From NCBI RefSeq assembly GCF_900090235.1, contig NZ_LT607750.1, forward strand, positions 2,492,501-2,556,500: 64,000 nt of DNA, written 5' to 3'. The stretch is from Micromonospora echinaurantiaca (GTDB lineage Bacteria; Actinomycetota; Actinomycetes; Mycobacteriales; Micromonosporaceae). The translations under genes and the position numbers were made by a program. Under the pieces are notes generated by a model. It saw nothing but the letters and a program-made list of their open reading frames with translations, was not told where the DNA came from and did no database searches. Positions 55,026-63,755 of this stretch are shown here, one piece after another. Position 1 is the first letter of the stretch; the number at the start of each line of letters is the position of its first letter.

Positions 55026-55982
55026 GTGTCGTTGTTCTGGCGGATCTTCCTGCTCAACGCCGCCGTGCTGGTCACCGCCACGCTGCTGCTGCTCGGCCCG
55101 GTCACCGTCTCCACCCCGGTGCTGCTCACCGAGGCCGTGGTGCTGAGCGTGGGGCTCATCGCGATGCTGGTCGCCAACGCCGCGCTGCTGCGGGTGGGCC
55201 TGGCGCCGCTGCGGCGGCTGGCCCGGGCGATGGCCACCATCGACCTGCTGCAGCCCGAGCCGCGCCTGGCGCCCGGCGGCCCCGGTGGCACCGCCGAGCT
55301 GATCCACGCCTTCAACGCCATGATCGACCGGCTGGAGGCGGAGCGGGCGGCCAGCGCCGCCGCCGCGCTCTCCGCCCAGGAGGCCGAACGGCGCCGGGTC
55401 GCCCAGGAACTGCACGACGAGGTCGGCCAGACGCTGACCGCTGTGCTGCTCGAACTCAAGCAGGTGGCCCGGCGCGCCCCCGATCCGCTGCGCGGGCAGT
55501 TGACCCAGGTGCAGGAGACCACCCGCGACAGCCTCGACGAGATCCGCCGCATCGCCCGCCGGCTGCGCCCGGGCGTGCTGGAGGAGCTGGGGCTGGTCAG
55601 CGCGCTGAAGGCGCTGGTCACCGAGATCACCGGGCACACCGACCTGACCGTGGAGCAGCACCTCGCCGTGGACCTGCCGGCCCTCGGCAGCGAGGCGGAG
55701 CTGGTGCTCTACCGGGTCGCCCAGGAGGCGCTGACCAACACCGTCCGGCATGGCAAGGCCACCACGGTGGAGCTGTCGCTGCGGCGCCGTACTGGGGCCG
55801 TGCGGTTGCGGGTCCGCGACGACGGGCGGGGCATCGGCGCCGCCCCGGAGGGCACCGGCATCCGGGGCATGCGCGAGCGGGCCCTGCTGATCGGCGCCCA
55901 GCTGAGCGTGGGCCCGGCGGCGGGCGGCGGCACCGAGGTACGGTTGACCGTCCCGGTGGCCGAGCGGGACGGTGGCTCGTGA
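55026..55982 (+). CDS. Sensor histidine kinase (HisKA_3 type)
   Basis: 318 residues from GTG 55026 after GAAAGGGGG. Two membrane segments (about 5-24 and 33-53) with almost no external loop, then a HAMP-like linker (L-A-P-L-R-R-L-A-R-A-M-A-T-I-D). Phosphoacceptor H130 in A-Q-E-L-H-D-E-V-G-Q-T-L-T-A-V. ATPase domain with the N-box R-V-A-Q-E-A-L-T-N-T-V-R-H and G-boxes D-D-G-R-G-I-G and G-I-R-G-M-R-E-R. Probably an intramembrane sensor. It overlaps its response regulator by four bases. Confidence 0.93.
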   Translation: MSLFWRIFLLNAAVLVTATLLLLGPVTVSTPVLLTEAVVLSVGLIAMLVANAALLRVGLAPLRRLARAMATIDLLQPEPRLAPGGPGGTAELIHAFNAMIDRLEAERAASAAAALSAQEAERRRVAQELHDEVGQTLTAVLLELKQVARRAPDPLRGQLTQVQETTRDSLDEIRRIARRLRPGVLEELGLVSALKALVTEITGHTDLTVEQHLAVDLPALGSEAELVLYRVAQEALTNTVRHGKATTVELSLRRRTGAVRLRVRDDGRGIGAAPEGTGIRGMRERALLIGAQLSVGPAAGGGTEVRLTVPVAERDGGS

Positions 55983-56626
55983 CCACCCGGATCCTGCTCG
56001 CCGACGACCACGCGCTGGTCCGCCGGGGCGTGCGGCTGATACTCGACAGCGAGCCGGACCTGACCGTGGTGGCGGAGGCCGGTGACGGGGCGGAGGCGTT
56101 GAGCCTGGCCGCCACCGAGCGCCCCGACCTGGTCATCCTGGACATCGCCATGCCCCGGATGACCGGCCTGCAGGCCGCCCGGGAACTGGCCCGCCAGCAG
56201 CCCGACCTGCGCATCCTCATCCTGACCATGTACGACAACGAGCAGTACTTCTTCGAGGCGCTGAAGGCCGGCGCGAACGGCTACGTGCTCAAGTCCGTCG
56301 CCGACCGGGACCTGGTGGAGGCGTGCCGGGCCGCCATGCGCGATGAGCCGTTCCTCTACCCGGGCGCGGTCAACGCGCTGATCCGCAACTTCCTGGAGCG
56401 CAGCGCGCAGGGCGCCGACCCGCCGGCCCGGGCCATCACCGAGCGCGAGGAGGAGATCCTCAAACTGGTCGCCGAGGGCCACTCCTCGAAGGAGATCGCC
56501 CGGCTGCTGTTCATCAGCGTCAAGACCGTGGAACGGCACCGGGCGAACCTGTTGCAGAAGCTCGGCCTGCGCGACCGGCTGGAGCTGACCCGCTACGCCA
56601 TCCGGGCCGGCCTGATCGAACCGTGA
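55979..56626 (+). CDS. LuxR-type (NarL/FixJ) response regulator
   Basis: 215 residues from GTG 55979. Receiver domain: L-L-A-D-D-H near the start, phosphoacceptor D55 in V-I-L-D-I-A-M-P, K in Y-V-L-K-S-V-A-D-R-D. C-terminal helix-turn-helix: I-T-E-R-E-E-E-I-L-K-L-V-A-E-G-H-S-S-K-E-I-A and S-V-K-T-V-E-R-H-R-A-N-L-L-Q-K. Complete partner for the overlapping kinase. The divergent ion-transport operon is a candidate target by position only. Confidence 0.95.
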   Translation: MTTRILLADDHALVRRGVRLILDSEPDLTVVAEAGDGAEALSLAATERPDLVILDIAMPRMTGLQAARELARQQPDLRILILTMYDNEQYFFEALKAGANGYVLKSVADRDLVEACRAAMRDEPFLYPGAVNALIRNFLERSAQGADPPARAITEREEEILKLVAEGHSSKEIARLLFISVKTVERHRANLLQKLGLRDRLELTRYAIRAGLIEP

Positions 56627-56717
56627 GGCGCCGGCCCGGTCGAACCGTGAGGCGCGGCGGCGCCGACGGGCGACTTTCCCGCCCGCGGCCGGCGATGATT
56701 CTCTACCGTCGACAGAT

Positions 56718-57176
56718 GTGGGCGCTGAGCAGCGGTGGAGCCGGCCGGCGCGGCGGCGCCGCCCGCTGCGCGCCGGGCTGGTCTTCGCCGGGATGGGTGT
56801 GGCCCTGTGCTGCGTCGGGGTGGCCGGGCTGGGCGCCTGGAACGTGCAGGTGGTGACCCGGGCCAGCGGGCCGGTACGGGAGACCGCCGACGGGTTCCTG
56901 CGGCAGGTGACCGCGGGCGACACCGACGGGGCGTACGAGCGGTTGTGCGCCGATGCGCGTACCCGGTGGAGCGAGATCGGCTTCACCAGCTGGGTGCGTA
57001 CGCCGCCGGTGGTCAGCGACTACGAGATCGTCGACGTGTCGGTGGCCACCCGGCGGGGTCGCCCGCACGGCACGGTGTCGGTGCGGCTGACCCGCGACAG
57101 CGGCGCCACCGAGGAGCGGACGCTGTCGGTGGTGAACGAGGACGGTGGCTGGCGGGTCTGCGGCGACCCGTACTGA
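56718..57176 (+). CDS. Membrane-anchored DUF4878-like protein
   Basis: 152 residues from ATG 56718. A basic N-terminus (R-R-R-R) precedes one membrane segment at about 19-43. The external part begins G-P-V-R-E-T-A-D-G-F-L-R-Q-V-T-A-G-D-T-D-G-A-Y-E-R-L-C and continues as an NTF2-like alpha/beta fold, ending G-G-W-R-V-C-G-D-P-Y. This is the DUF4878/lumazine-binding-like pattern found on many actinobacterial surface proteins; the paired cysteines may form a disulfide. Function unknown. Confidence 0.78.
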   Translation: MGAEQRWSRPARRRRPLRAGLVFAGMGVALCCVGVAGLGAWNVQVVTRASGPVRETADGFLRQVTAGDTDGAYERLCADARTRWSEIGFTSWVRTPPVVSDYEIVDVSVATRRGRPHGTVSVRLTRDSGATEERTLSVVNEDGGWRVCGDPY

Positions 57177-57234
57177 GCCGCACCGCGCCCGCTCCCCACA
57201 GCACTCAGCCGCGCGGTCGGCCGCCCGACAACCG

Positions 57235-57948
57235 TCAGCGGCCCGGGCCCAGGTCGCCGGCGCGGTAGTGCCGCCGGCAGAGCACCTGGTAGCGCACCTC
57301 GGCGGTGTCCACGGTGTCACCGATGACGACCTGCGCGCCCTCGCGCACGACCCGACCGCCGACCACCCGGGCGTTGAGCAGCCCTTCCCGGCCGCACCAG
57401 CAGAGCACCTCGACCTGGATGCGGGCCACCTCGTCGGCCAGTTCGAACAGCCGCTGCGCGGCGGGGAACAGGCAGGAGCGGAAGTCGGTGGCGAGGCCGA
57501 AGGCGTACACGTCGACGTCGTAGCTGTCGACGAGTTCGGCCATCTGCTCGACGTGCTCGACGCTGTAGAAGCTGGCCTCGTCACAGATGAGGTAGTCGAC
57601 GCGGACCCCCTCGGCCCAGGTGTCGCGCACCAATGCGCGCAGGTCGAGGTCGTCGGTGACCTCGATCGCGTCGTGGGTCAGGCCGATGCGGGTGGTGACC
57701 CGCGGGCCCAGCGAGCGGTCGATGCGGGTGGTGACCAGGCCGCGGCGGCCCTGCCGGGAGTGGTTGTAGTTCATCTGCAGGGCCATCGTGGACTTTCCGC
57801 AGTCCATCGGCCCCCAGAAGAACTTCAACGCCGCCGCGTGCAGCGGTCGTCCGTCCACCCCGCGCGCCGCCGCGCAGCCCGCGGGCGTGTCGTGCGGGCC
57901 GGGCAGCGGGCGGGCCAGGCAGGTCAGGGCGGCGGCGTCGTCGGTCAC
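57235..57948 (-). CDS. tdk: Thymidine kinase (TK1 type)
   Basis: 237 residues from GTG 57948; GTG 57858 would remove an N-terminal extension that most bacterial TKs lack. Walker A G-P-M-D-C-G-K-S-T (46-54) preceded by L-K-F-F-W; D-E-A-S-F as the Walker B/catalytic region; lasso and zinc cysteines C-W-C-G-R-E-G and C-R-R-H-Y in the C-terminal part. It phosphorylates thymidine with ATP in the salvage pathway, in the cytosol. It converges with the DUF4878-like gene. Confidence 0.94.
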   Translation of the reverse strand: MTDDAAALTCLARPLPGPHDTPAGCAAARGVDGRPLHAAALKFFWGPMDCGKSTMALQMNYNHSRQGRRGLVTTRIDRSLGPRVTTRIGLTHDAIEVTDDLDLRALVRDTWAEGVRVDYLICDEASFYSVEHVEQMAELVDSYDVDVYAFGLATDFRSCLFPAAQRLFELADEVARIQVEVLCWCGREGLLNARVVGGRVVREGAQVVIGDTVDTAEVRYQVLCRRHYRAGDLGPGR

Positions 57949-57996
57949 GGTCGGGCAGCCTAACCGATCGACCCGACCGGATCCGCCGGGTGCCGG

Positions 57997-59391
57997 TCAG
58001 AGCACCCGGGGCGGGGTGTTCCCGGCGGCCACGATGGCCCGGCGGATCGGCACGGCCAGCAGCAGCAGGAACCCGACGACGAAGAAGATCAGCAGGGAGA
58101 CCAGGCCGACCCGGTAGGAGGAGGTGAGCTGGAAGACCAGGCCGAACGCGAGCGGACCGAGCCAGCTGGTGCCCTTGTCGCTGATCTCGTAGAAGCCGTA
58201 GTACTCGCCTTCCTTGCCGGCGGGGATGAGCTGGCTGAACAGCGACCGGCTCAGCGCCTGGCTGCCGCCGAGCACCAGGCCGATGGCGGCGCCGAGGACC
58301 ATGAACGGCAGCGGCGCCTCGGCCGGCAGCCGGAACGCGGCGACGATCACACCGGTCCACAGCACCAGGCTCAGCAGCACGGTCTTCCAGGCGCCGATGC
58401 GGCGGGCCAGGGCGCCCAGGCTGAGCGCGCCGCCGAAGGCGAGGAACTGCACCAGCAGGATGGTGGTGATCAGGGTGCTCTGCCCCAGCCGCAGCTCCTC
58501 GGTGCCGTACTGGCTGGCCAGGGTGATGACCGTCTGGATGCCGTCGTTGTAGACCAGGAAGGCGAGCAGGAAGAACAGCGTCAGCGGGTACGCCTTGATC
58601 TCGCGCAGGGTGCGGCCGAGCTGGCGGAAGCCGTCGGTGAACACGTTGCCGCCGGCGCCGGCCAGCGCCGCGGCGGTGGGCCGCTCGCGCAGCCAGCGCA
58701 GCGGCACCAGGGTGAACAGCGCCCACCACACGCCGGCCGACACGATGGACCAGCGGGCCACGTCCAGCGTGCGCTGCGGGTTGCCGTCCTCGCTGAGCAG
58801 GGTGACCGCGACCAGGTTGCCGGCCAGCAGCAGCCCGCCGCCGAGGTAGCCCAGCGCCCAGCCGCGGCTGGAGATCCCGTCGCGTTCGTCCGGGCCGCCG
58901 AGCTGCGGCAGGAACGAGTTGTAGACCACGATGGCGGCGCCGAAGCTGATGTTGGCGATCAGGAACAGCGCCCCGCCGAGCAGGTAGCGGTCGCCGGTGA
59001 CGAAGGCCATCGCCACGGTCGCCCCGGCGCCGGTGAACGCGGCCCCGCCGAGCAGCCGCTTCTTGTGCAGGGACCGGTCGGCGATCGCCCCCATCACCGG
59101 CAGCACGAAGACGGTGAGGAACACCGACAGCGAGATCAGGTACGGGTAGTACGAGCCGGCGGCGACCTTGATGCCCAGCGGGTAGACGAACCCGTCGCAG
59201 CTGTCCGCCCCGAGTTCGCAGCCGGCGGCCAGTTCGGTGACGGTGGTCAGGAACGGGCCGAGGAACACCGTGATGACGGTGGTCTGGAAGGCGGAGTTGG
59301 CCCAGTCGTAGACGTACCAGCCGGTGCGTTCACGACGGGTGCTCGCCGGGGCGGGGGCGTCGCCCACGGTGGGGGTGGCGGTCTCGGCCAT
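57997..59391 (-). CDS. MFS transporter of the UMF1 (Atg22-like) family
   Basis: 464 residues from ATG 59391. The family start W-Y-V-Y-D-W-A-N-S-A-F-Q-T-T-V-I-T-V-F-L is exact. About twelve membrane segments; other family features are M-G-A-I-A-D-R-S-L-H-K-K-R between segments 2 and 3 and the second-half F-L-V-Y-N-D-G-I-Q-T. Yeast Atg22 exports amino acids from the vacuole; bacterial substrates are unknown. An external loop near 55-75 contains two cysteines (C-E-L-G-A-D-S-C), possibly a disulfide. The GDPD gene upstream ends 18 bases before it. Confidence 0.9.
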   Translation of the reverse strand: MAETATPTVGDAPAPASTRRERTGWYVYDWANSAFQTTVITVFLGPFLTTVTELAAGCELGADSCDGFVYPLGIKVAAGSYYPYLISLSVFLTVFVLPVMGAIADRSLHKKRLLGGAAFTGAGATVAMAFVTGDRYLLGGALFLIANISFGAAIVVYNSFLPQLGGPDERDGISSRGWALGYLGGGLLLAGNLVAVTLLSEDGNPQRTLDVARWSIVSAGVWWALFTLVPLRWLRERPTAAALAGAGGNVFTDGFRQLGRTLREIKAYPLTLFFLLAFLVYNDGIQTVITLASQYGTEELRLGQSTLITTILLVQFLAFGGALSLGALARRIGAWKTVLLSLVLWTGVIVAAFRLPAEAPLPFMVLGAAIGLVLGGSQALSRSLFSQLIPAGKEGEYYGFYEISDKGTSWLGPLAFGLVFQLTSSYRVGLVSLLIFFVVGFLLLLAVPIRRAIVAAGNTPPRVL

Positions 59392-59409
59392 CGGTTCCTC
59401 GTCGGGGGG

Positions 59410-60177
59410 TTAGGCGGCCCAGTGGCCGCGGCTGCGGTAGACGTCGCGCAGCACGCCGACGTGATCGGTCATGATGCCATCCACTCCAAGATCAAGTAAC
59501 TCGTGCATCTCGGTGGGTTCGTCGATCGTCCAGACGTGCACCTGCAGGCCGAGGCGGTGGGCGAAGCGCAGGAACCGCCGGTCCACCACCGGCACCCGGC
59601 CGTAGCGCACCGGCACCTGCGCGGCGACCACGGACGGCGGCAGCCGCAGCGGCCGGCCGGTCAGCGAGGCCATCCGCAGCCGGGCCACCCCGCGCATGCC
59701 GAGGCCGGTGGCGACCCGGCCCTCGGTGAGCGCGCGCAGCCGGGCCAGCCGGGCGTCGCTGAACGAGGCGAGCAGCACCCGGTCGCCGGCGCCGGCCCGC
59801 GCCACGGTGGCCACGGTCGGGTCGACGCCGCCGTCGGCCTTGACGTCGATGTTGAACCGGACCTGCGGCCAGGCGTCGAGCACCTCGTCGAGGCGGGGCA
59901 CCACGGCGGCGCCGCCGACCCGTACCGAGGCGAGATCGGCCCAGCGCAGCGCGGCGATGCGCCCGTGCTCGCCGGTGACCCGTTCCAGCGTCGGGTCGTG
60001 AAAGATCACCGCCACGCCGTCGGCGGTGGCGTGCACGTCGGTCTCCACGTACCGGTAGCCGAGGCCGATCGCGCGGGCGAACGCCCCGGTGGTGTTCTCG
60101 TCGCCCTCGGCGGCCCCGCCGCGGTGGGCGAACGCCAGCGGCGCGGGCGCGTCCAGGTAGGGGTGGGCGGTCAGCAC
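59410..60177 (-). CDS. Glycerophosphodiester phosphodiesterase
   Basis: 255 residues from GTG 60177. GDPD signature: A-F-A-H-R-G-G-A-A-E-G-D-E-N-T with the catalytic His-Arg, E-T-D-V-H-A-T-A-D-G-V-A-V-I-F-H-D with metal-binding Glu/Asp and the second catalytic His, and the C-terminal V-W-T-I-D-E-P. No signal peptide, so a cytosolic enzyme turning glycerophosphodiesters into glycerol-3-phosphate and alcohol. It is followed closely by the UMF1 transporter gene and preceded by a phosphatidate-forming acyltransferase gene on the same strand, consistent with lipid turnover. Confidence 0.92.
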   Translation of the reverse strand: MLTAHPYLDAPAPLAFAHRGGAAEGDENTTGAFARAIGLGYRYVETDVHATADGVAVIFHDPTLERVTGEHGRIAALRWADLASVRVGGAAVVPRLDEVLDAWPQVRFNIDVKADGGVDPTVATVARAGAGDRVLLASFSDARLARLRALTEGRVATGLGMRGVARLRMASLTGRPLRLPPSVVAAQVPVRYGRVPVVDRRFLRFAHRLGLQVHVWTIDEPTEMHELLDLGVDGIMTDHVGVLRDVYRSRGHWAA

Positions 60178-60279
60178 GCAGCGCAGTATGCCGGCACCGG
60201 GTGGCCCGCGGGTGACCGGGCGGCGGCAGGTCCTCGTCGCCGCGCCGCGACCCGCCACCGGACAGCGGGCGCGGCCAGG

Positions 60280-61056
60280 TCAGGCCGGGGGGCGGCGGCG
60301 GTGGGAGCGGCTGGTGTCGGCCGGGCGGCCGGGATCGACGTACCGGGGTCGGTCGGGTTCGTCGGGGCGCAGCGGGACCAGCTCGTCGGTGAGCGCGTCG
60401 ATGATCCGGTCGGTGGCCCGCCGGGCCGCGCCGGGAACGCCGTGGGCGAGGTCGGTCAGCTCGACCGGCCGGCCGAAGTGCACCCGGATCACCGGGCGGC
60501 GCAGCACGGACCGGGCGATTCCACGCAGCAGCCCCTTCGGGGCGCGGTAGGGCAGCACCTCGTGCGCACCCCACTGGGCCACCGGGATCACCGGGGCGCC
60601 GCAGGCCAGCGCGAGCCGGGCGGTGCCGGTCTTGCCGCGTTCGGGCCACATGCCGGGGTCCAGGCCGATCCGCCCCTCCGGGTAGACCAGGATCACCGAG
60701 CCGCCGGCCACCGCCGCCGCCGCGTCGTCCAGGGCCTGGTGCACGGCGTTGGTGCCCCGCTCGACGCGGATGTGCCCGGCGCGGCGCATCGCGGCCCCGA
60801 CGACCGGCGCGCGGAACAGCCCGCCGGTGGCCATGATCCGGGGGGCGACGCCGGCCGCCCGGCAGGCGGCGGCCATCACCACCGGGTCGAACGGGCTGAT
60901 GTGGTTGGCGGCCAGGATCAGCGGCCCGCGCCGCAGCTGCGCCGGCACGCTCCCGGTGACCTCCAGTCGGGCCAGCAGGGCGACGACGACGCGGGCGAGC
61001 AGCTGGGCGGCGCGCCAGATCAACGGCGGCTGCCAGGGGGAGCGGGCGGTGTCCAT
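60280..61056 (-). CDS. 1-acyl-sn-glycerol-3-phosphate acyltransferase (PlsC-like)
   Basis: 258 residues from ATG 61056. Catalytic N-H-I-S-P-F-D (HxxxxD) near 51-57, glycerol-phosphate-binding region around G-G-L-F-R-A-P, and Y-P-E-G-R-I near 129-134. Hydrophobic stretches near 12-30 and around 45 suggest membrane association. It should add the second acyl chain in phosphatidic acid synthesis, or act on a related acceptor since actinomycetes hold several paralogues. The C-terminal 35 residues are basic/Pro-rich. Confidence 0.9.
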   Translation of the reverse strand: MDTARSPWQPPLIWRAAQLLARVVVALLARLEVTGSVPAQLRRGPLILAANHISPFDPVVMAAACRAAGVAPRIMATGGLFRAPVVGAAMRRAGHIRVERGTNAVHQALDDAAAAVAGGSVILVYPEGRIGLDPGMWPERGKTGTARLALACGAPVIPVAQWGAHEVLPYRAPKGLLRGIARSVLRRPVIRVHFGRPVELTDLAHGVPGAARRATDRIIDALTDELVPLRPDEPDRPRYVDPGRPADTSRSHRRRPPA

Positions 61057-61211
61057 CAGCGCGCAATGGTCGCACGGTCGGCCCGGTCGCCGGGGGGCAG
61101 GGCGGGCCGGGCGGGGGACGCCGACGGGGGCCGGCCGGCCAGGGTGATCAAGGTCATTGGTCCCGGTCCGGTTCGGGACCCCCGACCCTGCCAATTCGTC
61201 TACGACCGGCA

Positions 61212-61236
61212 GTAGTATTTACTACGTCTCGTAGTA
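61212..61236. promoter_or_regulatory. GTAGTA/TACTAC repeated operator before cydA
   Basis: Three alternating half-sites: GTAGTA (61212-61217), TACTAC (61220-61225), GTAGTA (61231-61236). The last two form a 7-bp palindrome with a three-base centre (TACTACG-TCT-CGTAGTA). The motif recalls BlaI/MecI-family operators of actinobacteria as I remember them. It lies just before the cydA start, in an AT-rich pocket. Confidence 0.65.
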
Positions 61237-61256
61237 TGAATGGCTGGGGGTTGCAG

Positions 61257-62672
61257 GTGGACGCGTTGGACGTCGCCCGCTGGCAGTTCGGTGTCACCAC
61301 CGTCTACCACTTTCTCTTCGTACCGCTGACCATCGGCCTGTCCGTGCTGGTCGCCATCCTGCAGACGCTGTGGCACCGCACGGGCAACGAGAAGTACCTG
61401 AAGCTGACCAAGTTCTACGGCAAGCTCTTCCTGATCAACTTCGCGATGGGCGTGGTCACCGGCATCGTGCAGGAGTTCCAGTTCGGCATGAACTGGAGCG
61501 ACTACTCGCGCTTCGTCGGCGACATCTTCGGCGCCCCGCTGGCCATCGAGGCGCTGGTCGCCTTCTTCCTGGAGTCCACCTTCATCGGCCTGTGGATCTT
61601 CGGCTGGGACCGGCTGCCCAAGCGGCTGCACCTGGCGGCCATCTGGGCCGCCGCGATCGGCACCAACCTCTCGGCGTACTTCATCCTGGCCGCGAACTCG
61701 TTCATGCAGAACCCGGTCGGCTACCGGATCAACCCGGAGACCGGCCGCGCCGAACTCACCGACTTCCTCGCGGTGCTGACCAACAAGGTCGCCCTGGTCA
61801 CCTTCCCGCACACCATCGCCGGGGCGTTCCTGGTCGCCGGTTCGCTGCTGGTCGCCGTCGCGCTGTGGCACCTGATCCGCAACCGCGACTCGGCCGACAC
61901 CCCGGCCTACCGGTTCGCCGCCACGTTCGGCTCCTGGGTCACCCTGGTCGCCACCGCCGGCGTGGTCATCACCGGCGACATCCAGGGCAAGATCATGACC
62001 GAGGTGCAGCCGATGAAGATGGCCGCCGCCGAGGGCCTCTACACCACCGAGAGCCCCGCCTCCTTCTCCGTGCTCACCGTGGGCAGCCTCGACGGCAGCC
62101 GGGAACTGTTCGCCATCAAGATCCCGTACCTGCTGTCCTGGCTCGGCACCGGCGACCCGAACGGCACCGTGCACGGCATCAACGACCTGCAGGCCCAGTA
62201 CGCCGCCCAGTACGGCGCCGGCAGCTACACCCCGATCATCCCCGTCACCTACTGGAGCTTCCGCTTCATGATCGCCTTCGGCCTGGCCGCCGCCGCGATC
62301 GCGCTGCTGGTGCTCTGGAGCCAGCGCAAGGGCCGCACCCCGAACAGCAAGTGGCTGCTGCGCGCCGGCCTGGCCATGCCGCTGCTGCCCCTGGTCGCCA
62401 ACTCGTTCGGCTGGATCTTCACGGAGATGGGCCGCCAGCCGTGGATCGTCTTCGGCGAGATGCTCACCCGCGACGGCGTCTCCCGCAGCGTCTCGCTGAC
62501 CGAGGTGCTCACCTCGTTCACCGCGTTCACCCTGATCTACGCCACCCTCGCGGTGATCGAGGTCAAGCTGCTGCTGCGCTACGCCAAGGCCGGCGTACCG
62601 GACCTCACCCCGGCACCCGAGATCGACGACAGCCACGACGACGCCGAGCGTCCGCTCGCCTTCGCCTACTGA
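61257..62672 (+). CDS. cydA: Cytochrome bd ubiquinol oxidase subunit I
   Basis: 471 residues from GTG 61257, chosen because TGGGGG lies seven bases upstream and the family begins at D-A-L-D-V-A-R-W-Q-F-G; ATG 61236 would add seven residues and overlap the operator. Heme ligands: H18, H185 (T-F-P-H-T) and M391 followed by G-R-Q-P-W. Conserved proton-path glutamates E98 and E106. The Q-loop is of the short type. It oxidises menaquinol or ubiquinol and reduces O2 at high affinity in the plasma membrane. cydB follows 15 bases later; no cydC/D genes are in view before the window edge. Confidence 0.97.
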   Translation: MDALDVARWQFGVTTVYHFLFVPLTIGLSVLVAILQTLWHRTGNEKYLKLTKFYGKLFLINFAMGVVTGIVQEFQFGMNWSDYSRFVGDIFGAPLAIEALVAFFLESTFIGLWIFGWDRLPKRLHLAAIWAAAIGTNLSAYFILAANSFMQNPVGYRINPETGRAELTDFLAVLTNKVALVTFPHTIAGAFLVAGSLLVAVALWHLIRNRDSADTPAYRFAATFGSWVTLVATAGVVITGDIQGKIMTEVQPMKMAAAEGLYTTESPASFSVLTVGSLDGSRELFAIKIPYLLSWLGTGDPNGTVHGINDLQAQYAAQYGAGSYTPIIPVTYWSFRFMIAFGLAAAAIALLVLWSQRKGRTPNSKWLLRAGLAMPLLPLVANSFGWIFTEMGRQPWIVFGEMLTRDGVSRSVSLTEVLTSFTAFTLIYATLAVIEVKLLLRYAKAGVPDLTPAPEIDDSHDDAERPLAFAY

Positions 62673-62687
62673 CCACCGGAGACCACC

Positions 62688-63686
62688 GTGGAACTCACGA
62701 CCATCTGGTTCCTGCTCGTCGCCGTCCTGTTCACCGGCTACTTCATCCTGGAGGGCTTTGACTTCGGCGTCGGCATGCTGCTGCCTGTGCTCGGCCGCGA
62801 CGACCGGGAACGCCGCGTGCTGATCAACACCATCGGGCCGGTGTGGGACGGCAACGAGGTGTGGCTGATCACCGCCGGCGGCGCCATGTTCGCCGCCTTC
62901 CCCGAGTGGTACGCCACCCTCTTCTCCGGCTTCTACCTGCCGCTGCTGCTGATCCTGCTGGCGCTGATCGCCCGCGGCGTCGCCTTCGAGTACCGGCACA
63001 AGCGCCCCGAGCCGTCCTGGAAGCGGCGCTGGGACGCGGCGATCTTCTTCGGCTCGCTGGTGCCGGCGGTGCTGTGGGGGGTGGCCTTCGCCAACATCCT
63101 GCGCGGCGTGCCGCTGGACGCCGACCACGAGTACGTCGGCGGCCTGCTCGACCTGCTCAACCCGTACGCCCTGCTCGGCGGCGCGACCACCGCGGCGCTG
63201 TTCCTCACCCACGGCGCGGTGTTCATCGCGCTGAAGACCGTCGGCGAGGTGCGCGAGCGGGCCGGCGCCCTCGCGGTGCGCCTGGGCGTCGGCGCCGCGC
63301 TGCTGGCGGTGGCGTTCCTGACCTGGACGCTGAGCATCCGCTCCAGCGCGGCCGCCGTCGTGCTCGCCGTCGCCGCGGCACTCGCCCTGCTCGGTGGTCT
63401 CGCCGCCGCCCGGGTACGCCGGGAGGGCTGGGCGTTCACCGGCACCGCGGTGGCCATCGGCCTGGCGGTGGCGACCCTGTTCGCGGCGCTGTTCCCGAAC
63501 GTGCTGCCGTCCACCCTGGACGCGGCCGGGACGCTGACCGCCAGCAACGCCGCCTCCACCCCCTACACCCTGAAGATCATGACCTGGGTGGCGGTGGTGT
63601 TCACCCCGATCGTGCTGGCCTACCAGGGCTGGACGTACTGGGTGTTCCGCAAGCGGATCGGCGTCGCCCACATCCCGCAGCACTGA
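62688..63686 (+). CDS. cydB: Cytochrome bd ubiquinol oxidase subunit II
   Basis: 332 residues from GTG 62688 with GGAG upstream. The start W-F-L-L-V-A-V-L-F-T-G-Y-F-I-L-E-G-F-D-F-G-V-G and the P-V-W-D-G-N-E-V-W-L-I-T-A-G-G-A-M-F-A-A-F-P block are exact CydB signatures. About nine membrane segments. It forms the oxidase with CydA. A 14-bp hairpin with one mismatch follows, and the next gene is unrelated, so the operon is cydAB only. Confidence 0.97.
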   Translation: MELTTIWFLLVAVLFTGYFILEGFDFGVGMLLPVLGRDDRERRVLINTIGPVWDGNEVWLITAGGAMFAAFPEWYATLFSGFYLPLLLILLALIARGVAFEYRHKRPEPSWKRRWDAAIFFGSLVPAVLWGVAFANILRGVPLDADHEYVGGLLDLLNPYALLGGATTAALFLTHGAVFIALKTVGEVRERAGALAVRLGVGAALLAVAFLTWTLSIRSSAAAVVLAVAAALALLGGLAAARVRREGWAFTGTAVAIGLAVATLFAALFPNVLPSTLDAAGTLTASNAASTPYTLKIMTWVAVVFTPIVLAYQGWTYWVFRKRIGVAHIPQH

Positions 63687-63698
63687 CACCCTCCCGGC

Positions 63699-63734
63699 CG
63701 GCCGGTCCGCCCACTCCCCGGGGCGGGCCGGCCG
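63699..63734 (+). terminator. Hairpin terminator of cydAB
   Basis: CGGCCGGTCCGCCC (63699-63712) pairs with GGGCGGGCCGGCCG (63721-63734), one T-G wobble, eight-base loop, 12 bases after the cydB stop. Confidence 0.75.
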
Positions 63735-63755
63735 ACGCGCGCCTAGGGTGAATCG

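Noticed and set aside
61200..63689. An 829-codon minus-strand frame opposite cydAB
   Set aside because: The sense strand encodes unmistakable CydA and CydB; the antisense product is a Gly/Gln/Glu/Arg low-complexity shadow.
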